Of a stretch of 64,000 nucleotides of DNA, positions 34,898-44,057 are shown piece after piece. This stretch comes from Pectobacterium aroidearum (GTDB lineage Bacteria; Pseudomonadota; Gammaproteobacteria; Enterobacterales; Enterobacteriaceae). The stretch lies in contig NZ_CP065044.1 in the NCBI RefSeq assembly GCF_015689195.1, positions 2,108,001 through 2,172,000 of the forward strand. The letters run 5' to 3'. The notes under the pieces were generated by a model. It ran no database searches, was not told where the DNA came from, and saw only the letters and a list, made by a program, of their open reading frames with translations. The position numbers and the translations under genes were made by a program. The first letter of the stretch is position 1. Each line of letters opens with the position of its first letter.

Positions 34898-35188
34898 ATG
34901 AAGATTGTTAAGGAGTCCCTGGCGGGCACCTTTGAATCCAGCGATCTGCTGGTCAAAGTGGCTCCGGCAGACGGGAAACTCACCGTGGTTATCAACAGTG
35001 AAGTCATGAAGCAGTTCGGCCACCAAATCAAACAGGTTGTGAATGAGACGCTGGCGGCGCTAGGCGTACAAGAAGGGACAATCATTGTGGATGACAAAGG
35101 CGCACTGGATTGTGTCATCCGTGCCCGCGTGCAAAGCGCGGTGCTGCGCGCGACAGACGGACAGCAGATTGAATGGGAGACATTATAA
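34898..35188 (+). CDS. citD: Citrate lyase acyl carrier protein (gamma subunit)
   Basis: 96 residues. Carries the phosphoribosyl-dephospho-CoA group, attached to the conserved serine S14 in [13 protein letters not shown]. Overlaps the citE start by one base (TAATG), showing coupled translation of lyase subunits. Confidence 0.96.
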   Translation: MKIVKESLAGTFESSDLLVKVAPADGKLTVVINSEVMKQFGHQIKQVVNETLAALGVQEGTIIVDDKGALDCVIRARVQSAVLRATDGQQIEWETL

Positions 35189-36063
35189 TGAATAAACTTC
35201 GCCGCAGTATGCTGTTCCTCCCCGGTGCTAACGCCGCCATGCTGTCCAATGCATTTATCTATAAGCCTGACTCCATCATGTTCGATCTGGAAGATGCGGT
35301 TTCCCTGCGGGAGAAAGATACCGCACGCCTGCTGGTTTTCCATGCGCTACAACACCCGATGTACCGCGATATTGAAACCGTGGTGCGTATCAACCAGCTC
35401 AGTACACCGTTTGGTCTGCTGGATCTTGAAGCGGCGGTGCGCGGCGGTGCCGATGTGATCCGTCTGCCGAAAACGGACTCCACCGATGATGTGGATGAAC
35501 TGGAACATCATCTGGTTCGTATCGAAAAAGCCTGCGGCCGTGAAGTGGGTTCTACGCGCATCATGGCAGCGATTGAGTCTGCGGTTGGCGTCATTAACGC
35601 GGTCGCGATTGCACGTTCTTCCGAGCGCATGATCGGGATTGCGCTGGCGGCGTTTGACTACGTGATGGATATGCAAACAGAGCGCGGCGATGGCACGGAG
35701 CTGTTTTATGCCCGCTGCGCGGTGCTGCATGCGGCTCGCGCTGCCGGTATCGATGCCTTCGACGTGGTCTATCCCAACGTCAATGACGATGCAGGCTTCC
35801 TGAAAGAGGTCGATCTGATCCGCAAGCTGGGCTTCAACGGTAAATCCCTGATTAACCCGCGCCAGATTGAGCTGTTACACAACGCCTATGCGCCTACGCA
35901 GGATGAAGTGGACTATTCCCATCTGGTGATCAAAGCCGCCGAAGAGGGCGAACGTGCCGGTCTGGGCGTTATTTCCCTGAATGGAAAAATGATCGACGGG
36001 CCGATTATCGACCACGCCAGAAGAGTGCTGGAACGTGCTCAGGCCTCCGGCGTTCGCAAATAG
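35188..36063 (+). CDS. citE: Citrate lyase beta subunit (citryl-ACP lyase)
   Basis: 291 residues from the ATG at 35188; an in-frame upstream codon at 35173 is not the start because it lies inside citD. HpcH/HpaI aldolase-type TIM barrel: [11 protein letters not shown] near the N-terminus, MFDLEDAVS with metal ligands, and [15 protein letters not shown]. Cleaves citryl-ACP to acetyl-ACP and oxaloacetate. Followed by citF after 53 bases. Confidence 0.97.
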   Translation: MNKLRRSMLFLPGANAAMLSNAFIYKPDSIMFDLEDAVSLREKDTARLLVFHALQHPMYRDIETVVRINQLSTPFGLLDLEAAVRGGADVIRLPKTDSTDDVDELEHHLVRIEKACGREVGSTRIMAAIESAVGVINAVAIARSSERMIGIALAAFDYVMDMQTERGDGTELFYARCAVLHAARAAGIDAFDVVYPNVNDDAGFLKEVDLIRKLGFNGKSLINPRQIELLHNAYAPTQDEVDYSHLVIKAAEEGERAGLGVISLNGKMIDGPIIDHARRVLERAQASGVRK

Positions 36064-36116
36064 CCGTTGCGCGATTACACCGCAACGGCCGCTCTCAGGA
36101 ATTACAGGATTAGACA

Positions 36117-37646
36117 ATGAGTCATTTTATTGAAGCACTGCAAAAGCAGTACCCGGAAAAACGTCATCTGCAAGCTTTCGTCAACGCGAATCAAAATACA
36201 CCGTGGCTGAATGATGTTGCCCAAAAGCATGAGCGCAAACTGTGTGCCGATCTGGAAGACGCGATTCGTCACAGCGGCCTGAAAGATGGAATGACGATCT
36301 CTTTCCACCACCATTTCCGCGAAGGCGATAAAGTGATTAATCTAGTGATTGATACACTGGCACGCATGGGCTTTCGCGACCTGACGCTGGCATCCAGCTC
36401 ACTGATGAGCTGTAACGCACCGCTGATTGAACATATTAAGGCAGGTGTGATCAGCCGGATTTACACCTCTGGGATGCGCGGCAAGCTGGCCGACGCCATT
36501 TCCCACGGACTCATGAAAGAACCGGTACAAATCCATTCCCACGGCGGTCGTGTTCATTTGCTGCAAAGCGGTGAACTGAATATCGATGTCGCTTTTCTGG
36601 GCGTACCGTGCAGTGATGAATTTGGTAACGCCAACGGTACCGTCGGGAAATCCAGCTGTGGCTCGCTGGGCTATGCGATGGTCGATGCGCAGTTTGCCCG
36701 TAAAGTGGTACTGCTGACCGAAAGTCTGGTGCCGTTCCCCAATATGCCCGCCAGCATCGTGCAGGATCAGGTGGACTATATAATTCAGGTTGATGAAGTC
36801 GGCGATCCGGCCAAAATCAGCGTGGGCGCGGCGCGCGTCACCAGCAATCCGCGTGAGCTGTTGATTGCCCGTTCTGCGGCGGATGTGATTGAACATGCTG
36901 GCTATTTCAAAAATGGTTTTTCTATCCAGACCGGCTCCGGTGCGGCCTCTACGGCCTGTACGCGTTTCCTCGAAGATAAAATGCGTCAACAGAACATTGT
37001 GGCGCGTTTTGCCCTCGGCGGTATCACCGGCGGCATTGTCGATCTGCATGAAAAAGGGCTGATCGAAAAACTGATCGATACGCAATGTTTTGATGCCAAT
37101 GCGGCGGCGTCACTGGCGAAGAATCCAGGCCATGTCGAGATTTCCACTAACGTTTACGCCAACCCAAGCTCTAAAGCGGCCTGCTGCGATCAGTTGGATA
37201 TGGTGATTCTCAGCGCGCTGGAAATTGACACCGATTTTAATGTCAACGTGATTACCGGCTCCGACGGTGTGATGCGCGGGGCGTCCGGTGGGCACTGTGA
37301 CGTCGCGACAGCCGCGAACCTGACCATTGTCGTGGCACCGCTGATCCGCAGCCGTATCCCGACCGTGGTGCGTCAGGTGACGACGCGCGTTACGCCGGGA
37401 GAAAGCATTGACGTACTGGTGACCGATCACGGCATTGCCGTAAACCCGGCGCGTCCTGAAGTTGCTGAACGTCTGAAACAGGCGGGGCTGACGGTGATGA
37501 CGATTGAGGCGTTGTATCAGCGTGCGATTGAGTTGGTTGGTGAACCACGCGCTATCGAGTTTCATGACCGCATCGTCGGCGTCATTCGTTATCGCGATGG
37601 CAGCGTGATTGACGTCGTTCGTCAGGTGAAAGAAGCCGACGAATAA
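36117..37646 (+). CDS. citF: Citrate lyase alpha subunit (citrate:ACP transferase)
   Basis: 509 residues. CoA-transferase-fold protein that exchanges citrate for acetate on CitD. Glycine-rich segments such as SIQTGSGAASTAC (about 271-283), RFALGGITGGIVDLHEKG and GSDGVMRGASGGHCDVA are family hallmarks. Length agrees with E. coli and Klebsiella CitF. Ribosome site AGGATTAGACA. Confidence 0.97.
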   Translation: MSHFIEALQKQYPEKRHLQAFVNANQNTPWLNDVAQKHERKLCADLEDAIRHSGLKDGMTISFHHHFREGDKVINLVIDTLARMGFRDLTLASSSLMSCNAPLIEHIKAGVISRIYTSGMRGKLADAISHGLMKEPVQIHSHGGRVHLLQSGELNIDVAFLGVPCSDEFGNANGTVGKSSCGSLGYAMVDAQFARKVVLLTESLVPFPNMPASIVQDQVDYIIQVDEVGDPAKISVGAARVTSNPRELLIARSAADVIEHAGYFKNGFSIQTGSGAASTACTRFLEDKMRQQNIVARFALGGITGGIVDLHEKGLIEKLIDTQCFDANAAASLAKNPGHVEISTNVYANPSSKAACCDQLDMVILSALEIDTDFNVNVITGSDGVMRGASGGHCDVATAANLTIVVAPLIRSRIPTVVRQVTTRVTPGESIDVLVTDHGIAVNPARPEVAERLKQAGLTVMTIEALYQRAIELVGEPRAIEFHDRIVGVIRYRDGSVIDVVRQVKEADE

Positions 37647-37671
37647 GCGTGAACGCATGAGGGAATCGATG

Positions 37672-38199
37672 ATGACAAATGCTGTTTCCATTTCGCTGGA
37701 AACCTTACTCGCGGCAAAGGAATGCCGCGCAGTTCGCCAGCAAGAATGGCTCACTCGGCACGGTGCGACGCTGGTGTCGTTGACGCTGGTTACGCCGGGG
37801 CCAGTAAAAGATAGCGAAGGCTATCGACAGGTGATGGCCGAAGCGATCAAAGCATTCACGTTTCTGTGTCAGGCAAGAGGTTGGATGGTGCTGGAACAGC
37901 AGACATTCTGGTTGGCAACCGGAGCGGAAGCGCTGTGGGCCATCACCAAAGATGCGCTGTCGGTGAAAGCGGCGACTATTGCGCTGGAAGATAGCCACGA
38001 ACTGGGGCGGCTATGGGATTTCGACATCTTCAGCCCGGAAGAGGGATCGATCGGTCGGTCGATGCTGGCGCACAGCGGACGCTCCTGCCTCTTGTGCAAT
38101 CAGATGGCACACGCCTGTAGCCGTTCACGTCGCCATTCGTTATCTGAATTACTTGAGCACATTGAGGACAAGGTCAATGCCTACTTTACGCCAGCCTGA
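37672..38199 (+). CDS. citX: Apo-citrate lyase phosphoribosyl-dephospho-CoA transferase
   Basis: About 175 residues from the ATG at 37672, seven bases after GAGGGA; ATGs at 37669 and 37657 share the frame. It transfers the prosthetic-group precursor to CitD. Family segments are RQQEWL (about 23-28), FTFLCQARGWMVLEQQ, RLWDFDIF and RSCLLCNQMAHACSRSRRH. A separate citX, as in E. coli, rather than fused to citG. Confidence 0.94.
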   Translation: MTNAVSISLETLLAAKECRAVRQQEWLTRHGATLVSLTLVTPGPVKDSEGYRQVMAEAIKAFTFLCQARGWMVLEQQTFWLATGAEALWAITKDALSVKAATIALEDSHELGRLWDFDIFSPEEGSIGRSMLAHSGRSCLLCNQMAHACSRSRRHSLSELLEHIEDKVNAYFTPA

Positions 38200-39082
38200 C
38201 GGTGTACTGTCGGTCGCACTCTCTCATTCCGTCGTCAGCGAGTATCGGGAATGTGATTCGTTGCCGGATATCGACCAGCGTGTTGCGCATGCGTTGACGA
38301 TGGAAGTAATGCTGACGCCGAAACCTGGACTGGTGGATCGTGCGAATAACGGTGCTCATCGTGATATGGATGTGGCGCTATTCCAGACCAGCATTCAGGC
38401 GATTTCGCCTTGGTTTCGGCATTTTACCGATGCGGGTTATCAGCACGCCAATATACCGCTAGCGCAACTGCTGTCTCAGGTTCGGCCTATCGGTATCGCT
38501 TGCGAACAGGCGATGCTGTCCGCGACGAAAGGCGTGAATACCCATAAAGGCGGAATTTTCGCGTTTGGCCTGCTGTGCACTGCCGCAGGCTGGTTGGCAG
38601 GGCGGGGAGAGCGTGTGACGCAGCGCAGCCTGTGCGACAGCGTTGCCGCAATGTGTCACGATCTGGTACGTAATGAGCTGGAAACCTGCTCCGGCGCGGC
38701 AACGGCGGGTGAGCACCTCTATCAGCGTCATGGGCTGACGGGCGCAAGGGGGGAAGCCGCTAGCGGTTTCAATACCGTATGTCAGTACGCACTACCTGCT
38801 TTGCAGCAGGCGATTGCCGCTGGGGCGGATAACGAAACCGCGCTGTTACGGACGCTGCTGGTGCTGATGGCCCACAATCCTGACACCAATGTCGTCTCTC
38901 GCGGTGGAATGGACGGACTGGCGTTTGTGCAAGCTTACGCGCAGAAATTACTGGTTGGTCCGCTGGATCGTCAGGCGCTAATCAAGATGGATGACGCACT
39001 GATTGCCAAAAACCTTAGCCCAGGCGGTAGTGCCGATTTGCTGGCGTTAACCTGGTTGCTGTATCACTATCCTGCCGAATAG
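38177..39082 (+). CDS. citG: Triphosphoribosyl-dephospho-CoA synthase
   Basis: 301 residues from the ATG at 38177, which overlaps the citX end by 23 bases; the frame is open further upstream but that part lies within citX. Makes the prosthetic-group precursor from ATP and dephospho-CoA. Motifs: LTPKPGLVDRANNGAHRDMD (about 45-64), TKGVNTHKGGIFAFG, and MAHNPDTNVVSRGG. Last gene of the citrate operon; no clear terminator follows. Confidence 0.95.
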   Translation: MPTLRQPDGVLSVALSHSVVSEYRECDSLPDIDQRVAHALTMEVMLTPKPGLVDRANNGAHRDMDVALFQTSIQAISPWFRHFTDAGYQHANIPLAQLLSQVRPIGIACEQAMLSATKGVNTHKGGIFAFGLLCTAAGWLAGRGERVTQRSLCDSVAAMCHDLVRNELETCSGAATAGEHLYQRHGLTGARGEAASGFNTVCQYALPALQQAIAAGADNETALLRTLLVLMAHNPDTNVVSRGGMDGLAFVQAYAQKLLVGPLDRQALIKMDDALIAKNLSPGGSADLLALTWLLYHYPAE

Positions 39083-39203
39083 CGTTGCGGGCCCATACAC
39101 TGGGGCAGAATAGTCGCTTAATGGCAATATTGTACTCATCAACGATGTACAGAAAAACGCCATTATCTGGTCGCTTCTGCTCACCTTTTTTCTATTATTC
39201 CGC

Positions 39204-39230
39204 TAAAGTAGTTGGGCAAACTGCCGATAT
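39204..39230 (+). promoter_or_regulatory. Sigma-28 (FliA) flagellar promoter of ycgR
   Basis: TAAA (39204-39207), a 15-base spacer, then GCCGATAT (39223-39230): a near-perfect match to the FliA consensus TAAA-N15-GCCGATAA. It is about 155 bp upstream of ycgR within the 305-bp gap after citG, which holds no gene. Confidence 0.88.
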
Positions 39231-39387
39231 CGTTTGCACAAATCTATATCTTACGATTTCAGACACTCCGCATGATCGTTTTCAATATGCAGTCAGTACG
39301 GTGGCATCGTAGTGGCACACATAGACTTGAAAGATAACGGAGAGGCGTGCATCAATATAAGCCATTGACACATAATCCATGTAAATA

Positions 39388-40152
39388 ATGGTGGGGATGA
39401 AAGCGGTGAATGAAAATTTGAAAGAGCAGTTTGTTAAGCGCAACAAACTGGCTATCTGTGCAACCCTGCGCGAATTAAAGAAGAATGATATTTCTCTGAT
39501 GGTTCATCATTCTCACGGTCAGTTCATCAGTAAAATTCTTGACGTTGTACCGGACAACAACCTGTTTGTCTTCGATTTAGGCGGTATTGAGCGTGAAAAT
39601 AATCGCGCGCTGTATGCCGGATCGCTCTCTTTTGTCGCAGAGCCTGCGGGTGCAAAGGTTGAATTTAATGCCGAAATTGCGAAAACGGTAACTTACGATG
39701 GGCTGCCAGCCTTCAGCGCGCAGATTCCTGAACTGCTTTATCTTATCCAACGTAGAACCTATTTCCGCATCAATACGCCACTCTGGCCGCCGTTGACGTG
39801 CCGTGGCGAACTGCCGGATGAAAGTGTTTTCCTGTTTACTATTAAAGATCTCTCGTTGGGTGGGTTGAGCCTGTATACCGACCGTGACACCACCGGGCTG
39901 TTGACCGAAGGCGACATCATTAAAAGCGTGGAAATGGATCTTGCCGATCACGGCTTCTTCTGCGTCGATTTGCAGTTCGTCGGTCAGGCAATGGTGAAAG
40001 TCGTCGATAACAAAGGCGAAGTGAAACTCACGCAGCGTTTGAGCTTCAAATTCCCTTCACTGAACGCGGCACAGGAGCGGGATCTTCAGCAGGTGATTTT
40101 TGAGCTGGAAAGATTACAAAACGAAAAGAAAAAGCGGTTCCAGGAATTGTAA
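39388..40152 (+). CDS. ycgR: Flagellar brake protein YcgR (PilZ, c-di-GMP receptor)
   Basis: 254 residues from the ATG at 39388. Starts at 39397 or GTG 39406 are also possible, and none has an ideal ribosome site. The N-terminal YcgR domain (to about 110) is followed by a PilZ domain with QRRTYFRI (about 121-128) and DLSLGG (about 152-157), the c-di-GMP contacts RxxxR and D/NxSxxG. Binds the flagellar motor and slows swimming when c-di-GMP is high. Monocistronic, away from flagellar genes, with a FliA promoter. Confidence 0.95.
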   Translation: MVGMKAVNENLKEQFVKRNKLAICATLRELKKNDISLMVHHSHGQFISKILDVVPDNNLFVFDLGGIERENNRALYAGSLSFVAEPAGAKVEFNAEIAKTVTYDGLPAFSAQIPELLYLIQRRTYFRINTPLWPPLTCRGELPDESVFLFTIKDLSLGGLSLYTDRDTTGLLTEGDIIKSVEMDLADHGFFCVDLQFVGQAMVKVVDNKGEVKLTQRLSFKFPSLNAAQERDLQQVIFELERLQNEKKKRFQEL

Positions 40153-40285
40153 TTTTTAAGCGCGACCTTTTGTTTCGGCTTTACACATAACAGCAACGTT
40201 TTTCATTACAAGTATTAACGTATTTATCCTGAAATGATTCAGGCTGCGGAGCAAAATATGATTGTTTTGCATGCGAAAAATCAAT

Positions 40286-40314
40286 ACACACGCCGCTTGA
40301 TGTATGACGGGGAT
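40286..40314. repeat. Possible remnant of an ERIC right end
   Basis: CTTGATGTATGACGGGGATA resembles the ERIC terminus CTTGAAGTATGACGGGTATA seen at 12744-12763. No left half is visible. It lies between ycgR and the terminator at 40386. Confidence 0.4.
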
Positions 40315-40385
40315 AAATAAATTGTTTCCAACGTTCTCAGAGCCTTGTCAGATGAGATCGTCTGGTGCAGAATACGCGCCTTGCA

Positions 40386-40420
40386 AATAACCGACGTCTA
40401 ATAGCGTCGGTTATTTTTTT
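40386..40420 (+). terminator. Strong intrinsic terminator upstream of plaP leader
   Basis: AATAACCGACG (40386-40396) pairs perfectly with CGTCGGTTATT (40405-40415) around TCTAATAG and is followed by a T-run to 40420. It is 234 bases after the ycgR stop, so it ends either a long ycgR 3' tail or an unseen short RNA. Confidence 0.9.
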
Positions 40421-40584
40421 ACATTTATGCTCGTCAACCTTTCAGGTTACAGGGGTATTGGTGTGGTTTCTTACCTTCTCTGTGGCTCGGTTTGCTGGGT
40501 ATAGGGTCTTCAACCAAAGAGGCCGGACAACGATCCGGATAGATAATTTTGTGTGTGCCTGTGAGCACAGTGAGGAAAGGAAAG

Positions 40585-40791
40585 ATGGGGCAATCAGTAA
40601 GTTTCACACCGGTACCCGCCGGTTTGGGCTGCAATGGTATTGGTTATGGCGCGACGTCGTCGCAGGTTATTTCTGGTGCTGTTTCAGCTACCTCTTCTCA
40701 TCGTGATTCAGGCAAGTCCTGTATCCATTCATTTGTTTCCGGTGCGTATGCCCCTGCCGTAATGAACGGAGGTGTACGCCATGTCGCTTGA
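40585..40791 (+). CDS. Putative leader peptide overlapping plaP (YoeI-like position)
   Basis: 68 codons starting [13 protein letters not shown] and ending [13 protein letters not shown], with GAGGAAAGGAAAG before the ATG, a strong ribosome site. It ends 11 bases inside plaP, and the plaP ribosome site GGAGGT (40768-40773) lies within it, so translation of the two should be coupled. As I recall, E. coli has the small ORF yoeI at the same place, ending in HVA and containing a similar AYA...AV segment. The product is rich in serine and glycine. Existence is likely, function is inferred to be regulatory. Confidence 0.6.
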   Translation: MGQSVSFTPVPAGLGCNGIGYGATSSQVISGAVSATSSHRDSGKSCIHSFVSGAYAPAVMNGGVRHVA

Positions 40792-42151
40792 TACATCTCT
40801 GCCTAACGCTGGCGCAAAACGTGCTCAGTTAAAAAGAACGCTTACGCTGTGGCCCGTTGTTATGATGGGGCTGGCGTACATGCAGCCGATGACCATTTTT
40901 GATACCTTCGGTATCGTGTCTGGCCTGACCGACGGCCATGTGGCGACCGCCTATGCGTTTGCGCTGGTGGCTATTCTGTTCACGGCGCTGAGCTATGGCA
41001 AATTGGTAAAACGTTTCCCGTCAGCGGGTTCTGCTTATACCTATGCGCAAAAAGCGATCAGCCCGCACGTTGGGTTTATGGTCGGCTGGTCATCGCTGCT
41101 GGACTATCTGTTCATGCCGATGATCAACATTCTGTTGGCGAAAATCTATCTGGAAGCGATCTTCCCCGGCGTGCCGTCGTGGATTTTTGTCGCGGTACTG
41201 GTTGGATTGATGACGTTGTTTAATCTGCGTGGCATCAATCTGGTTGCTAACCTGAACTCCATTATCGTGGTAGTTCAGGTGGCTATCATGGCCGTGTTCC
41301 TGGGGCTGGTCATCCACGGTGTTTATCTGGGTGAAGGTGCAGGTACGCTGACCAGCACGCGTCCGTTCTGGTCTGAGAATGCGCATGTGGTGCCGATGAT
41401 TACCGGGGCAACGATTCTCTGCTTCTCGTTCCTGGGCTTTGACGGCATCAGCTCGCTGTCGGAAGAAACGCAGGATGCCGGTCGGGTGATTCCAAAAGCT
41501 ATCTTCCTGACAGCACTCATCGGTGGTGTGATCTTTGTTGCCGTGGCGTACTTTCTGCAACTGTACTTCCCGGATATTTCCCGCTTTAAAGAGCCGGATG
41601 CGTCTCAGCCGGAAATCATGCTGTATGTTGCGGGTAAATTCTTCCAGTCTATTATTCTGGTGTTCTCCTGCGTCACCGTGTTGGCGTCCGGTATGGCCGC
41701 ACACGCCGGTGTTTCACGTCTAATGTATGTGATGGGACGTGATGGCGTGTTCCCTGAGCGCTTCTTCGGTTATATCCATCCAAAATGGCGTACCCCAGCG
41801 CTGAACGTCCTGCTGGTTGGCGTGATCGCACTGTCTGCGGTGTCATTCGATCTGGTGACGGCAACTGCGTTGATTAACTTCGGTGCGCTGGTGGCGTTTA
41901 CGTTCGTGAACCTGTCGGTTATTTCACAGTTCTATATTCGTGAACGCCGTAACCGTACCGTGAAAGACACCATTAACTTCCTCGTACTGCCTGTACTGGG
42001 CGCGTTAACGGTAGGGGCGCTGTGGGTGAATCTGGAAGCCAGCTCGATGACGCTGGGTCTGGTGTGGGCAACGATCGGGCTGCTATATCTGGCGTTTGTG
42101 ACGCGCAGCTTCCGTCAGCCAGTCCCGCAATGCAGTGAAGAGCCAGTGTAA
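40781..42151 (+). CDS. plaP: Putrescine/proton symporter PlaP
   Basis: 456 residues from ATG 40781, with GGAGGT seven bases upstream. APC-family permease with 12 hydrophobic segments. Long stretches match the E. coli protein as I recall it, for instance [13 protein letters not shown] near residue 27, the [12 protein letters not shown] loop and [12 protein letters not shown]. Low-affinity putrescine importer, linked to surface motility in other enterobacteria. Next to sbcB as in E. coli. Its start overlaps the leader ORF. Confidence 0.95.
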   Translation: MSLDTSLPNAGAKRAQLKRTLTLWPVVMMGLAYMQPMTIFDTFGIVSGLTDGHVATAYAFALVAILFTALSYGKLVKRFPSAGSAYTYAQKAISPHVGFMVGWSSLLDYLFMPMINILLAKIYLEAIFPGVPSWIFVAVLVGLMTLFNLRGINLVANLNSIIVVVQVAIMAVFLGLVIHGVYLGEGAGTLTSTRPFWSENAHVVPMITGATILCFSFLGFDGISSLSEETQDAGRVIPKAIFLTALIGGVIFVAVAYFLQLYFPDISRFKEPDASQPEIMLYVAGKFFQSIILVFSCVTVLASGMAAHAGVSRLMYVMGRDGVFPERFFGYIHPKWRTPALNVLLVGVIALSAVSFDLVTATALINFGALVAFTFVNLSVISQFYIRERRNRTVKDTINFLVLPVLGALTVGALWVNLEASSMTLGLVWATIGLLYLAFVTRSFRQPVPQCSEEPV

Positions 42152-42180
42152 ATAACTGACGACGCGCATGAATGAAAGAG

Positions 42181-42210
42181 AAAAGCGGAGCCCGAGTGCT
42201 CCGCTTTTTT
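42181..42210 (+). terminator. plaP terminator
   Basis: AAAAGCGGAGC (42181-42191) pairs with GCTCCGCTTTT (42198-42208) around CCGAGT, followed by T residues. Confidence 0.93.
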
Positions 42211-42262
42211 ATGGCGAGTAATCCCTGGCTGCCACCCTTACGGGCCGTCGCAAGCGACGTTG

Positions 42263-42309
42263 AAAAACGTTCCCCACGTTTTTTTATGGCGGCAATTATT
42301 CTTGCCGCC
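42263..42309. terminator. Two further hairpins between plaP and sbcB
   Basis: AAAAACGT/ACGTTTTT (42263-42283, loop TCCCC) has T-runs on both strands and can terminate sbcB transcripts. GGCGGCAA/TTGCCGCC (42288-42309) follows directly. With the plaP terminator they make three stems in 130 bp between convergent genes. Confidence 0.7.
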
Positions 42310-42363
42310 GACATTCGGGTTGCTACTGCGCAGTGTTGAGAACGCGTCCTGCGTTTTTACACG

Positions 42364-43791
42364 TTATCCCACCAGTTCCTGCGCATAGGCGTACAACGCT
42401 TTTAACTGCGCCATCTTCTCTTTATCGTCTTCATGAAGCTGATACAGATTACTGAGCTCTGACAGATAATCCTGCAGACGTTCCGGCGTAAATACCGCGC
42501 GACGATGCTGCAGCCAGCGCTGCTGTTCACGATCGTCCAGCGTGCCGGGGAAATTGCGGGCGCGATAGCGGAAAAGCAGCGGTTCCAGTCGATTATCGGC
42601 AAACGTGAGATCCAATGCAGGGAGGTTCTGCGGAGCGGTCTCCTGAATAATCTTCATCGCCATACGGTCAGCATCGCCGAAGAAGCCATCATAAAGCCGT
42701 AAATCGACATCATCAGATGCGACAAATGCGGGCGCTTCAGCAAACAGCTCGACCACTTTTTCTCTGACGCTCGTGTTGTTGCGCAGCAGCGCCAGATTAT
42801 CCAGACAGCGTTGACGATCGATGCCTAACCTTTCTGCGTCTTCGGGGCGTAAGGTATTGGCTGGTGCCAAGACCGGACATTTATTGATGTGCACCAGCTT
42901 GAGCGGAACCGCACTCTGATCGGGTTCCAGCGCATCCCGACGGGTATATAACCGTTCACGCAATGTCTCGCTGTCCAGTTCCAACAGCGGCGTCATATCG
43001 CCAGCCAGATCGCACATGATGACCGCATTACGGTTGTCCGGATGCCAGGCGAGCGGCACGACCCAACTTGTGTTGCTCCTTGCCGCGCCAAACATGCCAG
43101 ATACGTGCACGAGCGGTTTCATCTGTGGGATATCAATCAGTGCGGAAATTTTGTTTTTGTTACGCAGCGTGAACAGATACTCAAACAGCTTGGGCTGTGC
43201 CTGCTTGAACAGTTTCGCCATGGCGATAGTGGCATAAACGTCGGACATCGCATCATGCGCCTGTTCGTGCGAGATGCCGTTGGCTTTCGTCAGATGTTCA
43301 AGGCGGAAACTGGGCAGGCCGTCATTATTATCGGGCCAGACGATGCCTTCCGGCCGCAGCGCATAGCAGGCACGTAACGCATCCAGTAAATCCCAGCGCG
43401 AATTGCCGTTTTGCCAGCTGTAAGCGTAAGGATCGTAGAAGTTACGGTAGAAAATATTCCGGCTGACTTCATCATCAAAGCGAATGTTGTTGTAGCCCAT
43501 AATACAGGTGCCGGGCACGCTGAACGCGTCGTGGATCTGACGGGCGAACTCCGCCTCATTAACACCTTTTGCCAGCGCGACCTGCGGAGTAATGCCGGTG
43601 ATCATCACCGCTTCCGGCTCCGGCAGGTAATCATCGGAAGGACGACAATAAATGACCAGCGGCTCACCGATAATATTGAAATCCATATCGGTACGAACCC
43701 CTGCAAACTGCGCAGGGCGATCGCGCGCCGGGTGTTTACCGAATGTCTCGTAATCGTGAATGAAAAAAGTGGGTTGTATTTTCTCGGCCAT
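42364..43791 (-). CDS. sbcB: Exodeoxyribonuclease I
   Basis: 475 residues. 3'-5' exonuclease on single-stranded DNA, acting in recombination and mismatch repair. DEDD-type active site: D13 and E15 in FFIHDYETFGKHP, then GYNNIRFDDEV (Exo II) and SHEQAHDAMSDVYAT (Exo III, DEDDh histidine/aspartate). The C-terminal SH3-like and helical extension ends in LYAYAQELVG. Convergent with plaP, as in E. coli apart from missing yeeD and yeeE. Confidence 0.97.
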   Translation of the reverse strand: MAEKIQPTFFIHDYETFGKHPARDRPAQFAGVRTDMDFNIIGEPLVIYCRPSDDYLPEPEAVMITGITPQVALAKGVNEAEFARQIHDAFSVPGTCIMGYNNIRFDDEVSRNIFYRNFYDPYAYSWQNGNSRWDLLDALRACYALRPEGIVWPDNNDGLPSFRLEHLTKANGISHEQAHDAMSDVYATIAMAKLFKQAQPKLFEYLFTLRNKNKISALIDIPQMKPLVHVSGMFGAARSNTSWVVPLAWHPDNRNAVIMCDLAGDMTPLLELDSETLRERLYTRRDALEPDQSAVPLKLVHINKCPVLAPANTLRPEDAERLGIDRQRCLDNLALLRNNTSVREKVVELFAEAPAFVASDDVDLRLYDGFFGDADRMAMKIIQETAPQNLPALDLTFADNRLEPLLFRYRARNFPGTLDDREQQRWLQHRRAVFTPERLQDYLSELSNLYQLHEDDKEKMAQLKALYAYAQELVG

Positions 43792-43986
43792 ATATGCAGT
43801 TAGCTACGTGTGCGCGCTGAGCCTGAAATCAGGCAAAACAGTCTGGAAAACGGCAAGGATATCATTTAATCGACTTTTCTGCGGCGCTTTCCTGATTTGC
43901 ATCACTTCTCTGACCTACATCAATAGGCAGGTGGAGATAATCGCTAGGCATGACTGTGTCCATTCGGTTACAATTTTTGTTTTAAT

Positions 43987-44005
43987 GCGAATGATAATTA
44001 AATTC
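43987..44005 (+). promoter_or_regulatory. Fur box upstream of siderophore ABC operon
   Basis: GCGAATGATAATTAAATTC matches 13 of 19 positions of the consensus GATAATGATAATCATTATC, including a complete AATGATAAT block. It lies 53 bp before the substrate-binding protein gene, so the operon should be repressed by Fur when iron is plentiful. Confidence 0.8.
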
Positions 44006-44057
44006 GATACTTTGCGAAGTTATTCGCACTGCTTAATACCGAAATAAGGAGAAAGGA

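Noticed and set aside
36399-37085. 228-codon open frame opposite citF
   Set aside because: Reverse-frame artefact of citF, which is fully supported by its own motifs and operon position.
39085-39312. 75-codon frame between citG and ycgR
   Set aside because: It overlaps the FliA promoter and lacks domain or ribosome-site support.
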